Origin: Alphaproteobacteria bacterium
Lineage (GTDB): Bacteria; Pseudomonadota; Alphaproteobacteria; Acetobacterales; Acetobacteraceae
Length of the DNA: 64,000 nucleotides
Reading direction: 5' to 3'
NCBI GenBank assembly: GCA_026400815.1
Contig: JAPLOI010000004.1
Span: 1-64,000, forward strand
Shown: positions 8,278 to 16,823 of the stretch, in pieces
Position numbering within the stretch: the first letter of the stretch is position 1
Layout: each line of letters opens with the position of its first letter
Notes under the pieces: generated by a model
What the model was told of the DNA's origin: nothing
The model's input: the letters and a program-made list of their open reading frames with translations, nothing else
The model's database searches: none
Position numbers and translations under genes: made by a program

Positions 8278-8547
8278 GGGGGGCTTCTGTTGCCCGGTGC
8301 CCCCCGAACCGCGCTTATCGCTTATGCAGCGACAGCGAGCGCCTCATGATTGTCATTGGCACTTGTGATACGGCCCGATAACGGCGGAACCATGCCGGGC
8401 AAAAGATGAGTCTTTACCACGCGTGTCGAGCCTGTTTCGCCCCCTCACCCCTGCCAAGGCAGGAACTTGGTGGAGGCGCCGGGCACTGCCCCCGGGTCCA
8501 CAACGCTTATTCCACACACCGTTTATCGCCATAGCCGGCAAGCCGGC
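8278..8547 (-). ncRNA. ssrA: tmRNA, circularly permuted two-piece (alpha type)
   Basis: Rescues stalled ribosomes by tagging the nascent chain. Read on the minus strand, the acceptor half comes first (about 8547 to 8468) and ends in GGCGCCTCC-A-CCA. A short spacer follows, then the coding half starts at 8444 with GGGGGCG, which pairs with CGCCTCC of the acceptor stem. The opening GGGGGCGAAACAGGCTCGAC is a typical tmRNA 5' sequence. A tag frame encoding ANDNHEALAVAA plus TAA lies at 8360-8322. A 7-bp G/C hairpin (8278-8305) closes the transcript. Exact mature ends are not determinable here. The acceptor-before-coding order marks the split tmRNA of Alphaproteobacteria. Confidence 0.93.
8322..8360 (-). 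other. tmRNA tag reading frame
   Basis: Twelve codons and a stop encode ANDNHEALAVAA. The start resembles the usual A(A)NDN motif bound by SspB, and the AVAA end is a ClpX-recognised C-terminus. It has no start codon because translation resumes on the tRNA-like alanyl-tmRNA. Confidence 0.92.
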
Positions 8548-8553
8548 ATCGGT

Positions 8554-8582
8554 AATATAGGGACGACAGCTACCGGTGGGAA
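8554..8582 (-). promoter_or_regulatory. Predicted sigma-70 promoter of the tmRNA gene
   Basis: On the minus strand TTCCCA (8582-8577) and TATATT (8559-8554) are separated by 17 bases, matching the -35 and -10 consensus in four and five of six positions. Transcription would begin near 8547, at the start of the acceptor half. Confidence 0.55.
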
Positions 8583-8594
8583 GGGACCCTACGC

Positions 8595-9530
8595 ATGCCT
8601 GTGACCGACGATCAGCAGGGCGAGATCATGGACCAGCGTGCCCAGCACGCGACGACCAGGCGCGCCACCGTCCCAGCGCTGGAGGAACTGCTCTTCACCG
8701 CCATGCCCGTGCTCGATCATGGCTTCGTGCGGGTGATCGACTATATGGGTGACGATGCCGCCGTGGTGCAGGCCGCTCGGGTGTCTTATGGGCGTGGCAC
8801 GCGCCGCGTTTCGGAAGACGCCGGCCTTATCCGCTACCTGATGCGGCACCGCCACACGACTCCCTTCGAGATGTGTGAAATCAAATTTCACATAAAATTG
8901 CCTATTTTCATCGCCCGCCAGTGGATTCGTCACCGCACTGCGAATGTGAATGAATACTCCGCACGCTACTCAGTGCTGGATCGCGAATTTTACATTCCCG
9001 CACCAGAACAACTTGCTGCCCAATCCTCCAGCAACCGACAAGGACGTGGCGACGTGCTGTCCGGGCCAGAGGCGCAAGAGGTGCTCAACCTCCTGCGCAA
9101 CGATGCCATGCGCAACTACGACCACTACATGTTCATGCTGAATGAGGAAGCGGACGGCAGCCCGGCAGATCCAGGCCGCCAGGGCTTGGCCCGGGAACTC
9201 GCCCGAATGAACCTGACACTCAACGCCTATACGCAATGGTATTGGAAGGCTGATCTTCACAATCTCTTGCATTTCCTGTCTTTGCGGGCCGATACCCATG
9301 CCCAGTATGAGATCCGGGCCTACGCGGATGCCATGCTGTCGGTTGTCAAAGCGTGGGTTCCCCAAACCTACGCCGCCTTTGCGGACTATCGGCTTGGCGC
9401 CGTCACATTCTCGGCCCAGATGCTCGCCATCCTGAAACGCATGCTGGGGGGTGAGGAGGTAGCTCAGCCCGAAAGTGGTCTGTCCAAGCGCGAATGGGCC
9501 GAGATGATGATAGCTCTCGGGCGAACCTAA
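8595..9530 (+). CDS. thyX: FAD-dependent thymidylate synthase
   Basis: Makes dTMP from dUMP using methylenetetrahydrofolate and a reduced flavin. The 311-residue protein contains the ThyX signature RHR-x7-S at 112-122, in '[15 protein letters not shown]', together with '[10 protein letters not shown]' (83-92), which binds FAD and dUMP. It is longer than the common 230-250 residues because of an N-terminal extension of about 35 residues and a loop near 135-165. The ATG at 8595 follows a GGGAAGGGA site; an in-frame ATG at 8628 is possible. It is divergent from the tmRNA gene and overlaps the next gene's apparent leader. Confidence 0.96.
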   Translation: MPVTDDQQGEIMDQRAQHATTRRATVPALEELLFTAMPVLDHGFVRVIDYMGDDAAVVQAARVSYGRGTRRVSEDAGLIRYLMRHRHTTPFEMCEIKFHIKLPIFIARQWIRHRTANVNEYSARYSVLDREFYIPAPEQLAAQSSSNRQGRGDVLSGPEAQEVLNLLRNDAMRNYDHYMFMLNEEADGSPADPGRQGLARELARMNLTLNAYTQWYWKADLHNLLHFLSLRADTHAQYEIRAYADAMLSVVKAWVPQTYAAFADYRLGAVTFSAQMLAILKRMLGGEEVAQPESGLSKREWAEMMIALGRT

Positions 9531-9541
9531 GGAAGCCGGGC

Positions 9542-10426
9542 ATGATAGTGGTATTCGGATCGGTCAATCTGGACCTGATCTTCTCCCTGCCGCATCTGCC
9601 GGCAGCGGGAGAGACCGTCCTCGGACAGGAGATGTCCATCGAACCTGGCGGCAAAGGCGCAAATCAGGCCGTTGCTGCAGCGCGCGACGGCGCCCGGGTC
9701 GTTTTCGCGGGCGCCGTAGGATCGGATGCCCTCGCAGAAGATGCTCTGAGGCTGATGCGCAGCACCGATATGGACATCAGCCGCATTTCCAGGGCGGCCG
9801 CCGCAACCGGCACCGCTGCCATTTGTGTTGATGTTCAGGGCCGCAATCTGATTGCTGTCGCAAGCGGCGCCAATCTATGCGCACGGCAATCCCAGGTCGA
9901 AGATGTGTTGCTCGGCCCTCACACGACCGTCTTGCTCCAGATGGAAGCCCCCCGCGCCGATACGGAGGCACTCATCCACCGCGCTCGAAAGGCCGGATCC
10001 CGTATCGTGCTCAACCTTGCTCCGGCCGCACCGCTCGATGAAGCGGCGCTCAGCAGCCTCGATGTCCTTGTGGTCAACGAGGGTGAGGCGGAATTCCTGG
10101 CTCGTCACATTGGTTGTGCCTCCGGTGCAGCCGCGATCAGCGACCGTCTCGGGGGCGTCAATGTCGTGATCACACTGGGCGAACGTGGCGTGCAGGCCCA
10201 GACGGCAGATGGGGCCATAGCCCTTCCTGCCGCTCCGATCGATGCTGTCGACACAACGGGCGCCGGTGATTGCTTCACCGGCGTCCTCACTGCGGCGCTC
10301 GATCGCGGTTTGCCCCTCCGCCAAGCGTTGCATCGCGCAAATGTCGCCGCCGGTCTCTGCTGCACACGCAAGGGCACTCAAGGCAGCATGCCCTCAACTG
10401 CAGAGATTGACGCCGCTCTCAGCTGA
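9542..10426 (+). CDS. rbsK: Ribokinase (PfkB family sugar kinase)
   Basis: Phosphorylates ribose, or a related sugar, at O5. The 294-residue protein begins with 'VFGSVNLDL' and has the substrate-binding 'EPGGKGANQAVAAARDG' (34-50) and the PfkB signature 'DTTGAGDCFTG' (237-247), where Asp243 is the catalytic base. The ATG at 9542 lies 11 bases after the thyX stop, so they may be co-transcribed. Its 3' end overlaps the convergent apbC gene by eight bases. No ribose transporter is adjacent, so the kinase may serve nucleoside salvage. Confidence 0.92.
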   Translation: MIVVFGSVNLDLIFSLPHLPAAGETVLGQEMSIEPGGKGANQAVAAARDGARVVFAGAVGSDALAEDALRLMRSTDMDISRISRAAAATGTAAICVDVQGRNLIAVASGANLCARQSQVEDVLLGPHTTVLLQMEAPRADTEALIHRARKAGSRIVLNLAPAAPLDEAALSSLDVLVVNEGEAEFLARHIGCASGAAAISDRLGGVNVVITLGERGVQAQTADGAIALPAAPIDAVDTTGAGDCFTGVLTAALDRGLPLRQALHRANVAAGLCCTRKGTQGSMPSTAEIDAALS

Positions 10427-11570
10427 TCACGATGCGGGGCCCGCCCGAGTGTCCTTTCTTCCCTTCCAGCTTGGCCTGTAGCCGCGCTGCCACATCGCGA
10501 TAGGCACGAGCCGCGTCGCTTTGCGGCGCACTGGAGACGATCGGTGTGCCGGCATCGGCGGCGCTCCGAATCTCCAGGAGCAGCGGAATCTCGCCCAGGA
10601 ACTCGATCCCCAGCTTTTCGGCCTCTGCACGAGCGCCGCCATGACCAAAGATCTCAGACCTGTGGCCGCAATTCGGGCAGCAGAAAAAGCTCATGTTCTC
10701 CACGAGGCCCAGCACGGGCACACGTGTGCGTTCGAACATCTTCACGCCGCGTCGCGCATCGAGCAACGCGATATCCTGAGGTGTCGACACAACGAGCGCG
10801 CCCGCCAGAGTAACCCTTTGCGCCATGGTGAGCTGTGCGTCGCCGGTGCCCGGCGGCATGTCGACGATCATCACGTCGAGCTCGCCCCACTCTACCTGGC
10901 CCATCATCTGCTCCAGGGCCCCCATCACCATGGGGCCACGCCAGATCATCGCAGTATCCTCATCCACAAGGAACCCGATGGACATCGCCTTCAAGCCCCA
11001 GGCCTCGAGAGGGATCATCCTGTCGCCCCGGACTTCCGGCTTCCTCGCCAACCCCAGCATCCGCGGCAGGCTTGGGCCATAGATATCCGCATCCAGCAGG
11101 CCCACCCGAAGGCCGAGTTGCGCCAGGGCGACGGCCAGGTTCACAGCCACCGTGGACTTGCCCACACCGCCCTTCCCCGATGCCACCGCGACGATGTTCT
11201 TCACGTTGGGCAGCAGCACAGCCTTTTCCGGAGGGGCGCCTTGCGTCGCAGGGCGGGGTGCATGCCCATGGCCATGCGAATGGTCGGATCGCCCCGCGGG
11301 TCGCGACGCCGCGTGTGCCGTCAGCACCGCAGCAACATTCTGCACACCTCGTTGGGCACCCAGCACCGCTTCAACCTTCTGCCGCACCGGCTCCATCGCC
11401 TGCACGCGATCGCGTTCGGTCAGGAGGCTGACCTGGACCAGAACGCCATGCGGCCCACGTCGCACCTCGATTCCCTCAACGATCCCGGCAGTGACGATGT
11501 CGCGGCCGCTCTCTGGATCAGCCACATTGCGGAGAACCTCCTTCAAGGAGGCAGCACTCGGCTCGCTCAT
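10419..11570 (-). CDS. apbC: Fe-S cluster carrier ATPase ApbC/Mrp (NBP35 family)
   Basis: A P-loop ATPase that carries 4Fe-4S clusters to apo-proteins. The 383-residue chain has an N-terminal DUF59/MIP18 domain (1-85). A histidine-rich linker follows, with 'DHSHGHGH' at 96-103. The ATPase domain has the deviant Walker A 'SGKGGVGKST' (131-140) and 'DMPPGTGD', and a CxxC in 'CCPNCGH' binds the bridging cluster. The ATG at 11570 is chosen over a 15-residue longer frame starting at 11615. It is divergent from hflK, with about 128 bases between them. Confidence 0.94.
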   Translation of the reverse strand: MSEPSAASLKEVLRNVADPESGRDIVTAGIVEGIEVRRGPHGVLVQVSLLTERDRVQAMEPVRQKVEAVLGAQRGVQNVAAVLTAHAASRPAGRSDHSHGHGHAPRPATQGAPPEKAVLLPNVKNIVAVASGKGGVGKSTVAVNLAVALAQLGLRVGLLDADIYGPSLPRMLGLARKPEVRGDRMIPLEAWGLKAMSIGFLVDEDTAMIWRGPMVMGALEQMMGQVEWGELDVMIVDMPPGTGDAQLTMAQRVTLAGALVVSTPQDIALLDARRGVKMFERTRVPVLGLVENMSFFCCPNCGHRSEIFGHGGARAEAEKLGIEFLGEIPLLLEIRSAADAGTPIVSSAPQSDAARAYRDVAARLQAKLEGKKGHSGGPRIVIS

Positions 11571-11698
11571 GCGCTTGAAAACCCTTCGCACCCAGTCAAT
11601 ATGCAGGCGTGTCATGCCAGGGATATGGCTGCTTCAACTCCGGAAGCCAATGCCCTTCCCTGGATCGGCCGAAACGCGCACAGGAGCCCAGTTAGCTC

Positions 11699-13006
11699 AT
11701 GCCTTCCTCAAACGGTGGTCCCAGCGGCGCCGATGGCTTTGTCGTCGTCCACTCCGGAACCGGGGGGGGCGGACCATGGGGCGCGCCCCCTGGCGGGCCG
11801 CAAGGCAATGGCCCCAAAGGGCCCCAGGGTCCGTGGGGCGGAGGGCAGCGCGGGCCCAGTGGCAATGGCGGCAATCAGCCACCAGACCTCGATGAGTTGA
11901 TCGCCAAGGTCCAAGCCATGTTCCGTGGCGCGATGCCAGGGGGGAGCGGGCCGCGGATGCCTTCGATTCTCGGCGGGGGCCGTGGTATTGCGGTCATGGG
12001 CGCCCTTGTCGCAGTGGTTTGGCTTTCCAGCGGCTTCTATCGCGTGCAGCCGGATGAGCAGGGCGTCGTGCTGCGGTTCGGGGCCTACAATCGCACCGCC
12101 TTCCCCGGCCTCAACTACCATGTCCCTTGGCCTGTGGAGCGTGTGCTGCTCCCTGCGGTCACCCGCATCAATCGGGTCGAGGTCGGTTTCAGCACTGGCG
12201 TTTCCGATGCTCGCCCAGTCGAGATCCGTTCGCTCCGAGGGCGCGAGGCTGCGGGCCGTGACCTGCCCGAGGAAAGCCTGATGCTGACGGGTGATGAGAA
12301 CATCATCGACATCAATTTCGCGGTTTTCTGGCGCGTCCGCAGCGCTGGGGACTTCCTCTTCAACACCCGCCACCCGGAATACACCGTGAAGTCCGCCGCC
12401 GAGAGTGTCATGCGCGAAGTGATCGGCCGCACGCCCATCCAGCCCGCCCTCACGGATGCCCGCGCTCGTATCGAGGCTGACGTTCTGCGCGGCGTACAGG
12501 CGATCCTCGATCAGTATCATGCCGGGGTCGAGGTGACCCAGGTGCAGCTGCAGAAGGTCGACCCTCCCGCCGCCGTCATCGACAGCTTCCGAGACGTTCA
12601 GCGCGCCAACACCGATGCCGATCGGGCTCGCAATGAGGCCGACGCCTACCAGAACGACATTGTTCCTCGTGCCCGTGGCAACGCGGCGCGCCTGGTGGCC
12701 GAGGCGACTGCGGCACGCGAAGTGTCGGTGGCTGAGTCAACCGGCCAGGCGCAGCGCTTCCTCTCCGTTCTCCAGGCCTATGAGGCCGCCAAGGAGGTGA
12801 CGGTCCAGCGCCTTTACATCGAGACGATGCAGGAAATCCTCGGCAACACCCCCTCTGTGATCGTCGACGACAGGCTCCAGGGCATCATGCCGTTCCTACC
12901 GCTGGGTGAGGCAACTCGCCCCACCCGCCCCGCTCCGGCACAGCCCGGCGCCGGCTTCGCGCCGACAGGCCAACCTGCCACTCCTCCGCGGGGGACCACC
13001 CGATGA
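11699..13006 (+). CDS. hflK: FtsH modulator HflK
   Basis: Forms with HflC a large membrane complex that surrounds and restrains the FtsH protease. The 435-residue protein has a cytosolic Gly/Pro-rich N-terminus (1-60) and one transmembrane helix near 98-117. The SPFH/band-7 domain ('QPDEQGVVLRFGAYNRT' onward) spans about 118-300. A coiled coil rich in Ala, Glu and Arg follows, then a proline-rich tail. AGGAG lies 11 bases before the ATG. The stop overlaps the hflC start as ATGA, so the partners are made together. Confidence 0.96.
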   Translation: MPSSNGGPSGADGFVVVHSGTGGGGPWGAPPGGPQGNGPKGPQGPWGGGQRGPSGNGGNQPPDLDELIAKVQAMFRGAMPGGSGPRMPSILGGGRGIAVMGALVAVVWLSSGFYRVQPDEQGVVLRFGAYNRTAFPGLNYHVPWPVERVLLPAVTRINRVEVGFSTGVSDARPVEIRSLRGREAAGRDLPEESLMLTGDENIIDINFAVFWRVRSAGDFLFNTRHPEYTVKSAAESVMREVIGRTPIQPALTDARARIEADVLRGVQAILDQYHAGVEVTQVQLQKVDPPAAVIDSFRDVQRANTDADRARNEADAYQNDIVPRARGNAARLVAEATAAREVSVAESTGQAQRFLSVLQAYEAAKEVTVQRLYIETMQEILGNTPSVIVDDRLQGIMPFLPLGEATRPTRPAPAQPGAGFAPTGQPATPPRGTTR

Positions 13007-13914
13007 GCCGTTCCCTGATTGCCATCGTCGTGCTTGCCGCCACCGCTGTGGTGGCTGCAGCCTCCCTGTTCACCGTCGAGCAGACCGATCAGGTGCTCGT
13101 CACGCGCCTGGGCGAACCACGCCGCGTGATCACCGAACCGGGCCTCAAGCTGAAATGGCCGCTCGCCGAGACCGTCATCCGGTTCGATCGGCGGCTCCTC
13201 GACTACGAACTGCCCCCCGAGGAAGTCATCCTTGGCGACCAGCGCCGCCTGATTGTCGACAGCTTCACCCGCTACCGGATCGTCGACCCGCTGCGCTACT
13301 ATCAGGCAGTCGGCCCCACCGAAAACGGCATTCGCGCCCGCCTGAACTCCGTGGTGACCTCGTCGCTGCGCCGCGTGCTGGGCAACGAACAGCTTCTGAA
13401 CGTCCTGTCCTCAAACCGCGGCCGGATCATGGCCCTGATCCGGGAGCAGGTGAACGCCGAGATGCGCAACTTCGGTGTCGAGGTGGCCGATGTCCGCATC
13501 CGCCGCGCCGACCTGCCCCCGGAGAACACCCAGGCGATTCTGTCTCGCATGCAGTCGGAGCGTCAGCGCGTCGCGGCCCAGGCTCGAGCGGAAGGCGACG
13601 AGGCAGCAGCACGCATCCGCGCCGATGCCGAGCGGGAGCGAACGGTCCTCCTTGCGAACGCCCGAAGCACGGCGGATCGCCTGCGCGGCGAGGGCGAAGC
13701 GAACGCCATAGCGATCTACGCGGAGGCATTCAATCGCGACCCGCACTTCTTCCAGATATGGAGAACCCTCCAGGCCTACCGTGAATCCTTCGCGCAAGGT
13801 GGCTCAAGGCTCGTCATGACGCCGGGCGACGGCTTCCTGAAACTGCTGCGCGAGGCGCCCTCGGCAACTGCTGCAACCCCTGGCCCGGTCCCCACTCCAC
13901 AACGGGCTCCTTGA
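13003..13914 (+). CDS. hflC: FtsH modulator HflC
   Basis: Partner of HflK in the membrane complex that regulates FtsH. It has 303 residues, with an N-terminal transmembrane helix at about 4-22 ('LIAIVVLAATAVVAAASLF'). The SPFH domain starts 'VEQTDQVLVTRLGEPRRV', and a helical region (190-240) contains repeated 'AEGDEAAARIRADAERER'-type heptads. The C-terminal Pro/Thr tail is short. Translation is coupled to hflK by a 4-base overlap. degP follows after 98 bases, the usual alphaproteobacterial grouping. Confidence 0.96.
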   Translation: MSRSLIAIVVLAATAVVAAASLFTVEQTDQVLVTRLGEPRRVITEPGLKLKWPLAETVIRFDRRLLDYELPPEEVILGDQRRLIVDSFTRYRIVDPLRYYQAVGPTENGIRARLNSVVTSSLRRVLGNEQLLNVLSSNRGRIMALIREQVNAEMRNFGVEVADVRIRRADLPPENTQAILSRMQSERQRVAAQARAEGDEAAARIRADAERERTVLLANARSTADRLRGEGEANAIAIYAEAFNRDPHFFQIWRTLQAYRESFAQGGSRLVMTPGDGFLKLLREAPSATAATPGPVPTPQRAP

Positions 13915-14012
13915 TGGCTCTGCCGGCGGGGCGCACGTGTTGATGGGTGCGCTCCGCTTGCGGTCGTGCGCTCCGCCGCCCACATTATGGTTGCGAGTAA
14001 CAGGATACCCCC

Positions 14013-15581
14013 ATGAACGACACCGGCGTCTTTAAGTCTTGGCGGCCCCGGCGGGGCACAGGTGTCGTCCGAGGGGCCATGCTGGCACTTGCCTTGACCT
14101 TGGCTGCGCCGATAGTGCCTGGCATCGGCAACGTGGCACAGGCGCGATCGGCACCCGAAAGCTTTGCAGACTTGGCCGCAAAGCTGCTTCCGGCAGTAGT
14201 GAACATCTCGACGAGCCAGACCGTCGCGGCCCGGGGTGATCGCGGGTCGCCCGACATGCCCCAGTTCCCGCCGGGGTCACCATTCGAGCGCTTCTTCCGA
14301 GACTTTATGGAGCGCAATCGCCCGCCTGGCGCCCCCCCTGGGGCAGCACCTGGCCAGCGGGGGGATCGCAACCCACCCGCTCGCCGGTCTCAAAGCCTGG
14401 GATCAGGGTTCATCATCGATCCGTCGGGGATTGTTGTCACCAACAACCACGTGATCGACGGGGCAGACGAGATCACCATCACCATGCACGATGGGATGAT
14501 GCTGAAGGCGACGCTGATCGGTAAGGACGAGCGCACCGATCTGGCCGTGCTGAAGGTCATCGCAGACCGCCCGCTACCTGCGGTCCCATTCGGCGATTCG
14601 GACGCGGCACGCGTCGGCGACTGGGTGCTGGCGATCGGCAACCCCTTCGGCCTCGGCGGCACGGTGACAGCGGGCATTGTGTCGGCCCGCGGCCGCGATA
14701 TCCAGCAGGGTCCCTACGATAACTTCATCCAGACCGATGCCGCGATCAACAAGGGCAATTCCGGTGGACCTCTGTTCAACATGAACGGGGAGGTTGTCGG
14801 TATCAACACCGCCATCTACTCGCCTACCGGCGGGTCCGTTGGTGTCGGCTTCGCCATTCCCGCCAGCCTTGCCAAGAACGTCGTAGCCCAACTCCGTGAT
14901 TTCGGGCGGGCGCGTCGCGGATGGCTCGGCGTGCGCATCCAGCAGGTAACCCCTGACATTGCCGAAAGCATCGGCCTCAAGGAACCCTTGGGGGCAATGA
15001 TCGCCGGCGTGACGGATGGTGGCCCTGCCGATTCCGCCAAGATCAGGAACGGCGACGTTGTGCTGCGTTTCAACGGGCAGGACGTGAAGGACATGCGAAG
15101 CCTGCCCCGGATTGTCGCAGATACGGAGATCGGCAAGCAGGTTCCGGTCGTCCTGTGGCGGGATGGCAAGGAGGTTACCCTCGAAGCGAAGGTCGGCGAG
15201 CTTCCAGACGATCAGCGCATGGCATCCGCGGCACCCGACAAGCCAGCACCGACTCAGCCAGTGGAGCTCTCGGGCCTCGGCCTTCGCCTCTCCCCCATCA
15301 CCCCTGAAGCGCGCGAACGCTTTCAGATCAGTGGCGACCAAAAGGGCGTGCTCATTACGGGTGTTCTGCAGGGAACCCCGGCCGCCGACAAAGGCCTGAA
15401 GCCCGGCGACGTGATCGTGGAAGTCCAGCAGGAAGAGGTTACGACCCCCAACGACGTGCAGGAGCGTGTCGAGAAGGTCCGCAAGGCCAACCGTCGTTCC
15501 GTGCTCATGCTCGTGCAGACGAGCGATGGCCTCCAATGGGTGCCCCTGTCGCTGTCCCCCGGCGACCGCGCACCTGGCTAA
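14013..15581 (+). CDS. degP: Periplasmic Do-type serine protease/chaperone (DegP/DegQ)
   Basis: Degrades or refolds damaged envelope proteins. The 522-residue precursor starts with basic residues and a hydrophobic signal region (about 18-45). The trypsin-like domain holds the triad His146 ('NNHVIDG'), Asp176 ('DLAVLKV') and Ser250 ('NKGNSGGPLF'). A proline-rich segment precedes it at 85-125. Two PDZ domains follow at about 290-380 and 405-500 ('GVLQGTPAADKGLKPGDVIV'). It lies downstream of hflKC and is closed by a strong hairpin terminator. DegP and DegQ cannot be told apart by sequence alone. Confidence 0.95.
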   Translation: MNDTGVFKSWRPRRGTGVVRGAMLALALTLAAPIVPGIGNVAQARSAPESFADLAAKLLPAVVNISTSQTVAARGDRGSPDMPQFPPGSPFERFFRDFMERNRPPGAPPGAAPGQRGDRNPPARRSQSLGSGFIIDPSGIVVTNNHVIDGADEITITMHDGMMLKATLIGKDERTDLAVLKVIADRPLPAVPFGDSDAARVGDWVLAIGNPFGLGGTVTAGIVSARGRDIQQGPYDNFIQTDAAINKGNSGGPLFNMNGEVVGINTAIYSPTGGSVGVGFAIPASLAKNVVAQLRDFGRARRGWLGVRIQQVTPDIAESIGLKEPLGAMIAGVTDGGPADSAKIRNGDVVLRFNGQDVKDMRSLPRIVADTEIGKQVPVVLWRDGKEVTLEAKVGELPDDQRMASAAPDKPAPTQPVELSGLGLRLSPITPEARERFQISGDQKGVLITGVLQGTPAADKGLKPGDVIVEVQQEEVTTPNDVQERVEKVRKANRRSVLMLVQTSDGLQWVPLSLSPGDRAPG

Positions 15582-15599
15582 CTTCGCCTGCAACCGAAA

Positions 15600-15639
15600 G
15601 GGCCAGCTTCAGCACCCCCAGGCGTGCTGAAGCTGGCCC
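15600..15639. terminator. Bidirectional hairpin terminator between convergent genes
   Basis: A perfect 16-bp stem (15600-15615 with 15624-15639) and an 8-nt loop lie between the convergent degP and C45 peptidase genes. On the plus strand TT-CC-T follows and on the minus strand TTT follows, so it can serve both transcripts. Confidence 0.85.
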
Positions 15640-15647
15640 TTCCTACG

Positions 15648-16799
15648 CTATTCAGCGGCCAAACGTTGCACGGTAGAGCCCGTAGCCAGGGAAAAGCGGC
15701 TGAAGCTCCTGTTCAATGCCGGAAGCATCGCCACGTCCATCACCCCGATCGACGGCTCCATGACGATCATGGCAACAGTGGCTGACAGGTTGTTGGCGTC
15801 ATTGGGGCGGGGCGGACGGCAGACGGAGTAAGGCGCGCCGAAATCGTCAAACAGCGCGTCCTTCACATGATCCGGTGTCGCATGACCCAAGTGAGGCAGT
15901 AGCAAGTCACGAACCCGGATATCGCGATAGAGGGAACACGGCGTACTGGCGACCCCCATGTCTCGCAGCTTCACCAAGGCAACGGGGCTCACGAAGTGAT
16001 TCGCGTGCGTCAGCAGGCCTCTATCCGGATGCACCTGAAAAGTCTCATCCGGCGCGCACTCGAAGTCGATCGCGACACCTTGACCCTTCGCGGTCGAAGC
16101 ACTGACGATCATGTTGTTCGCAGCCGACTTTGCTGTGGCGTAGACCGCCCGCATCGCAAGCGCCGGGTATTCCTGCTCCAACACCTTGCGTCGTATCAAG
16201 GCGAGGGGCACCCCAACATCACGATAGTCACGATCCGATTGCAGGTAGTTGGCAGTCAGGCCGATGCCAGCCTCGTTCAACCCTGAACGGGCCAGCCCCC
16301 CTGCCTCCGTAAAGGTGAGGATATCCGGTCCGTCGGATCTGCGGATACGAAGCACGACCGCCGTCTCAGCGCATTCCGCCTTCCAATCCCAGTTCTGGGC
16401 ATGGATCAGCCGGCGGGCCGCTGTCGCCTCGGGCATCACGACAACGCCTGTGCACCCGTCAGGGAGACGTTCCGCCAACCGCGCGCGCAGATCCGCCCGC
16501 TCCGCCAGCTTCAGGATCTCCGTGCGTGCGTTCAGGAGCACAATCTGCTCGAACGCAACATCCGCACCTGCGGCGATGCCGCGCATCTCCTCAACATAAA
16601 GCGGATCGAACGCCTCGATAACAGGCAGATAGTCACGAATCAGCGCGACAACCTCGCCTTCATCCAGGCCCGAGCGGCCAATCTGCGCCGTATAATGCGC
16701 GATCCCCTTGCTGATACGCTCAGCAGCAAGCCGTCCATGCTGCACGCCTCGCTCATGCGGGCCGCCCGAAAGGTCGATCAGGGGACAAGATTCAACCAT
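15648..16799 (-). CDS. C45 family autoproteolytic acyltransferase/hydrolase
   Basis: Belongs to the peptidase C45 (acyl-CoA:6-aminopenicillanic-acid acyltransferase) group of N-terminal nucleophile hydrolases. The 383-residue precursor has the cleavage-and-nucleophile motif 'GCTGVVV' with Cys116, and 'AQNWDW' (134-139), which lines the active site. Self-cleavage before Cys116 would give a small alpha and large beta chain. Substrates are usually N-acyl amides, but the natural one here is unknown. No signal peptide is evident, so it should be cytosolic. The class II aldolase-like gene lies 24 bases upstream on the same strand, suggesting one small operon. Confidence 0.85.
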   Translation of the reverse strand: MVESCPLIDLSGGPHERGVQHGRLAAERISKGIAHYTAQIGRSGLDEGEVVALIRDYLPVIEAFDPLYVEEMRGIAAGADVAFEQIVLLNARTEILKLAERADLRARLAERLPDGCTGVVVMPEATAARRLIHAQNWDWKAECAETAVVLRIRRSDGPDILTFTEAGGLARSGLNEAGIGLTANYLQSDRDYRDVGVPLALIRRKVLEQEYPALAMRAVYATAKSAANNMIVSASTAKGQGVAIDFECAPDETFQVHPDRGLLTHANHFVSPVALVKLRDMGVASTPCSLYRDIRVRDLLLPHLGHATPDHVKDALFDDFGAPYSVCRPPRPNDANNLSATVAMIVMEPSIGVMDVAMLPALNRSFSRFSLATGSTVQRLAAE

Positions 16800-16823
16800 G
16801 GCTCTCTCCCAATCCGTGTGGCA

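Noticed and set aside
8353-8541. 62-codon frame within the tmRNA region
   Set aside because: The region is explained by the tmRNA gene, and the frame has no protein-like features.
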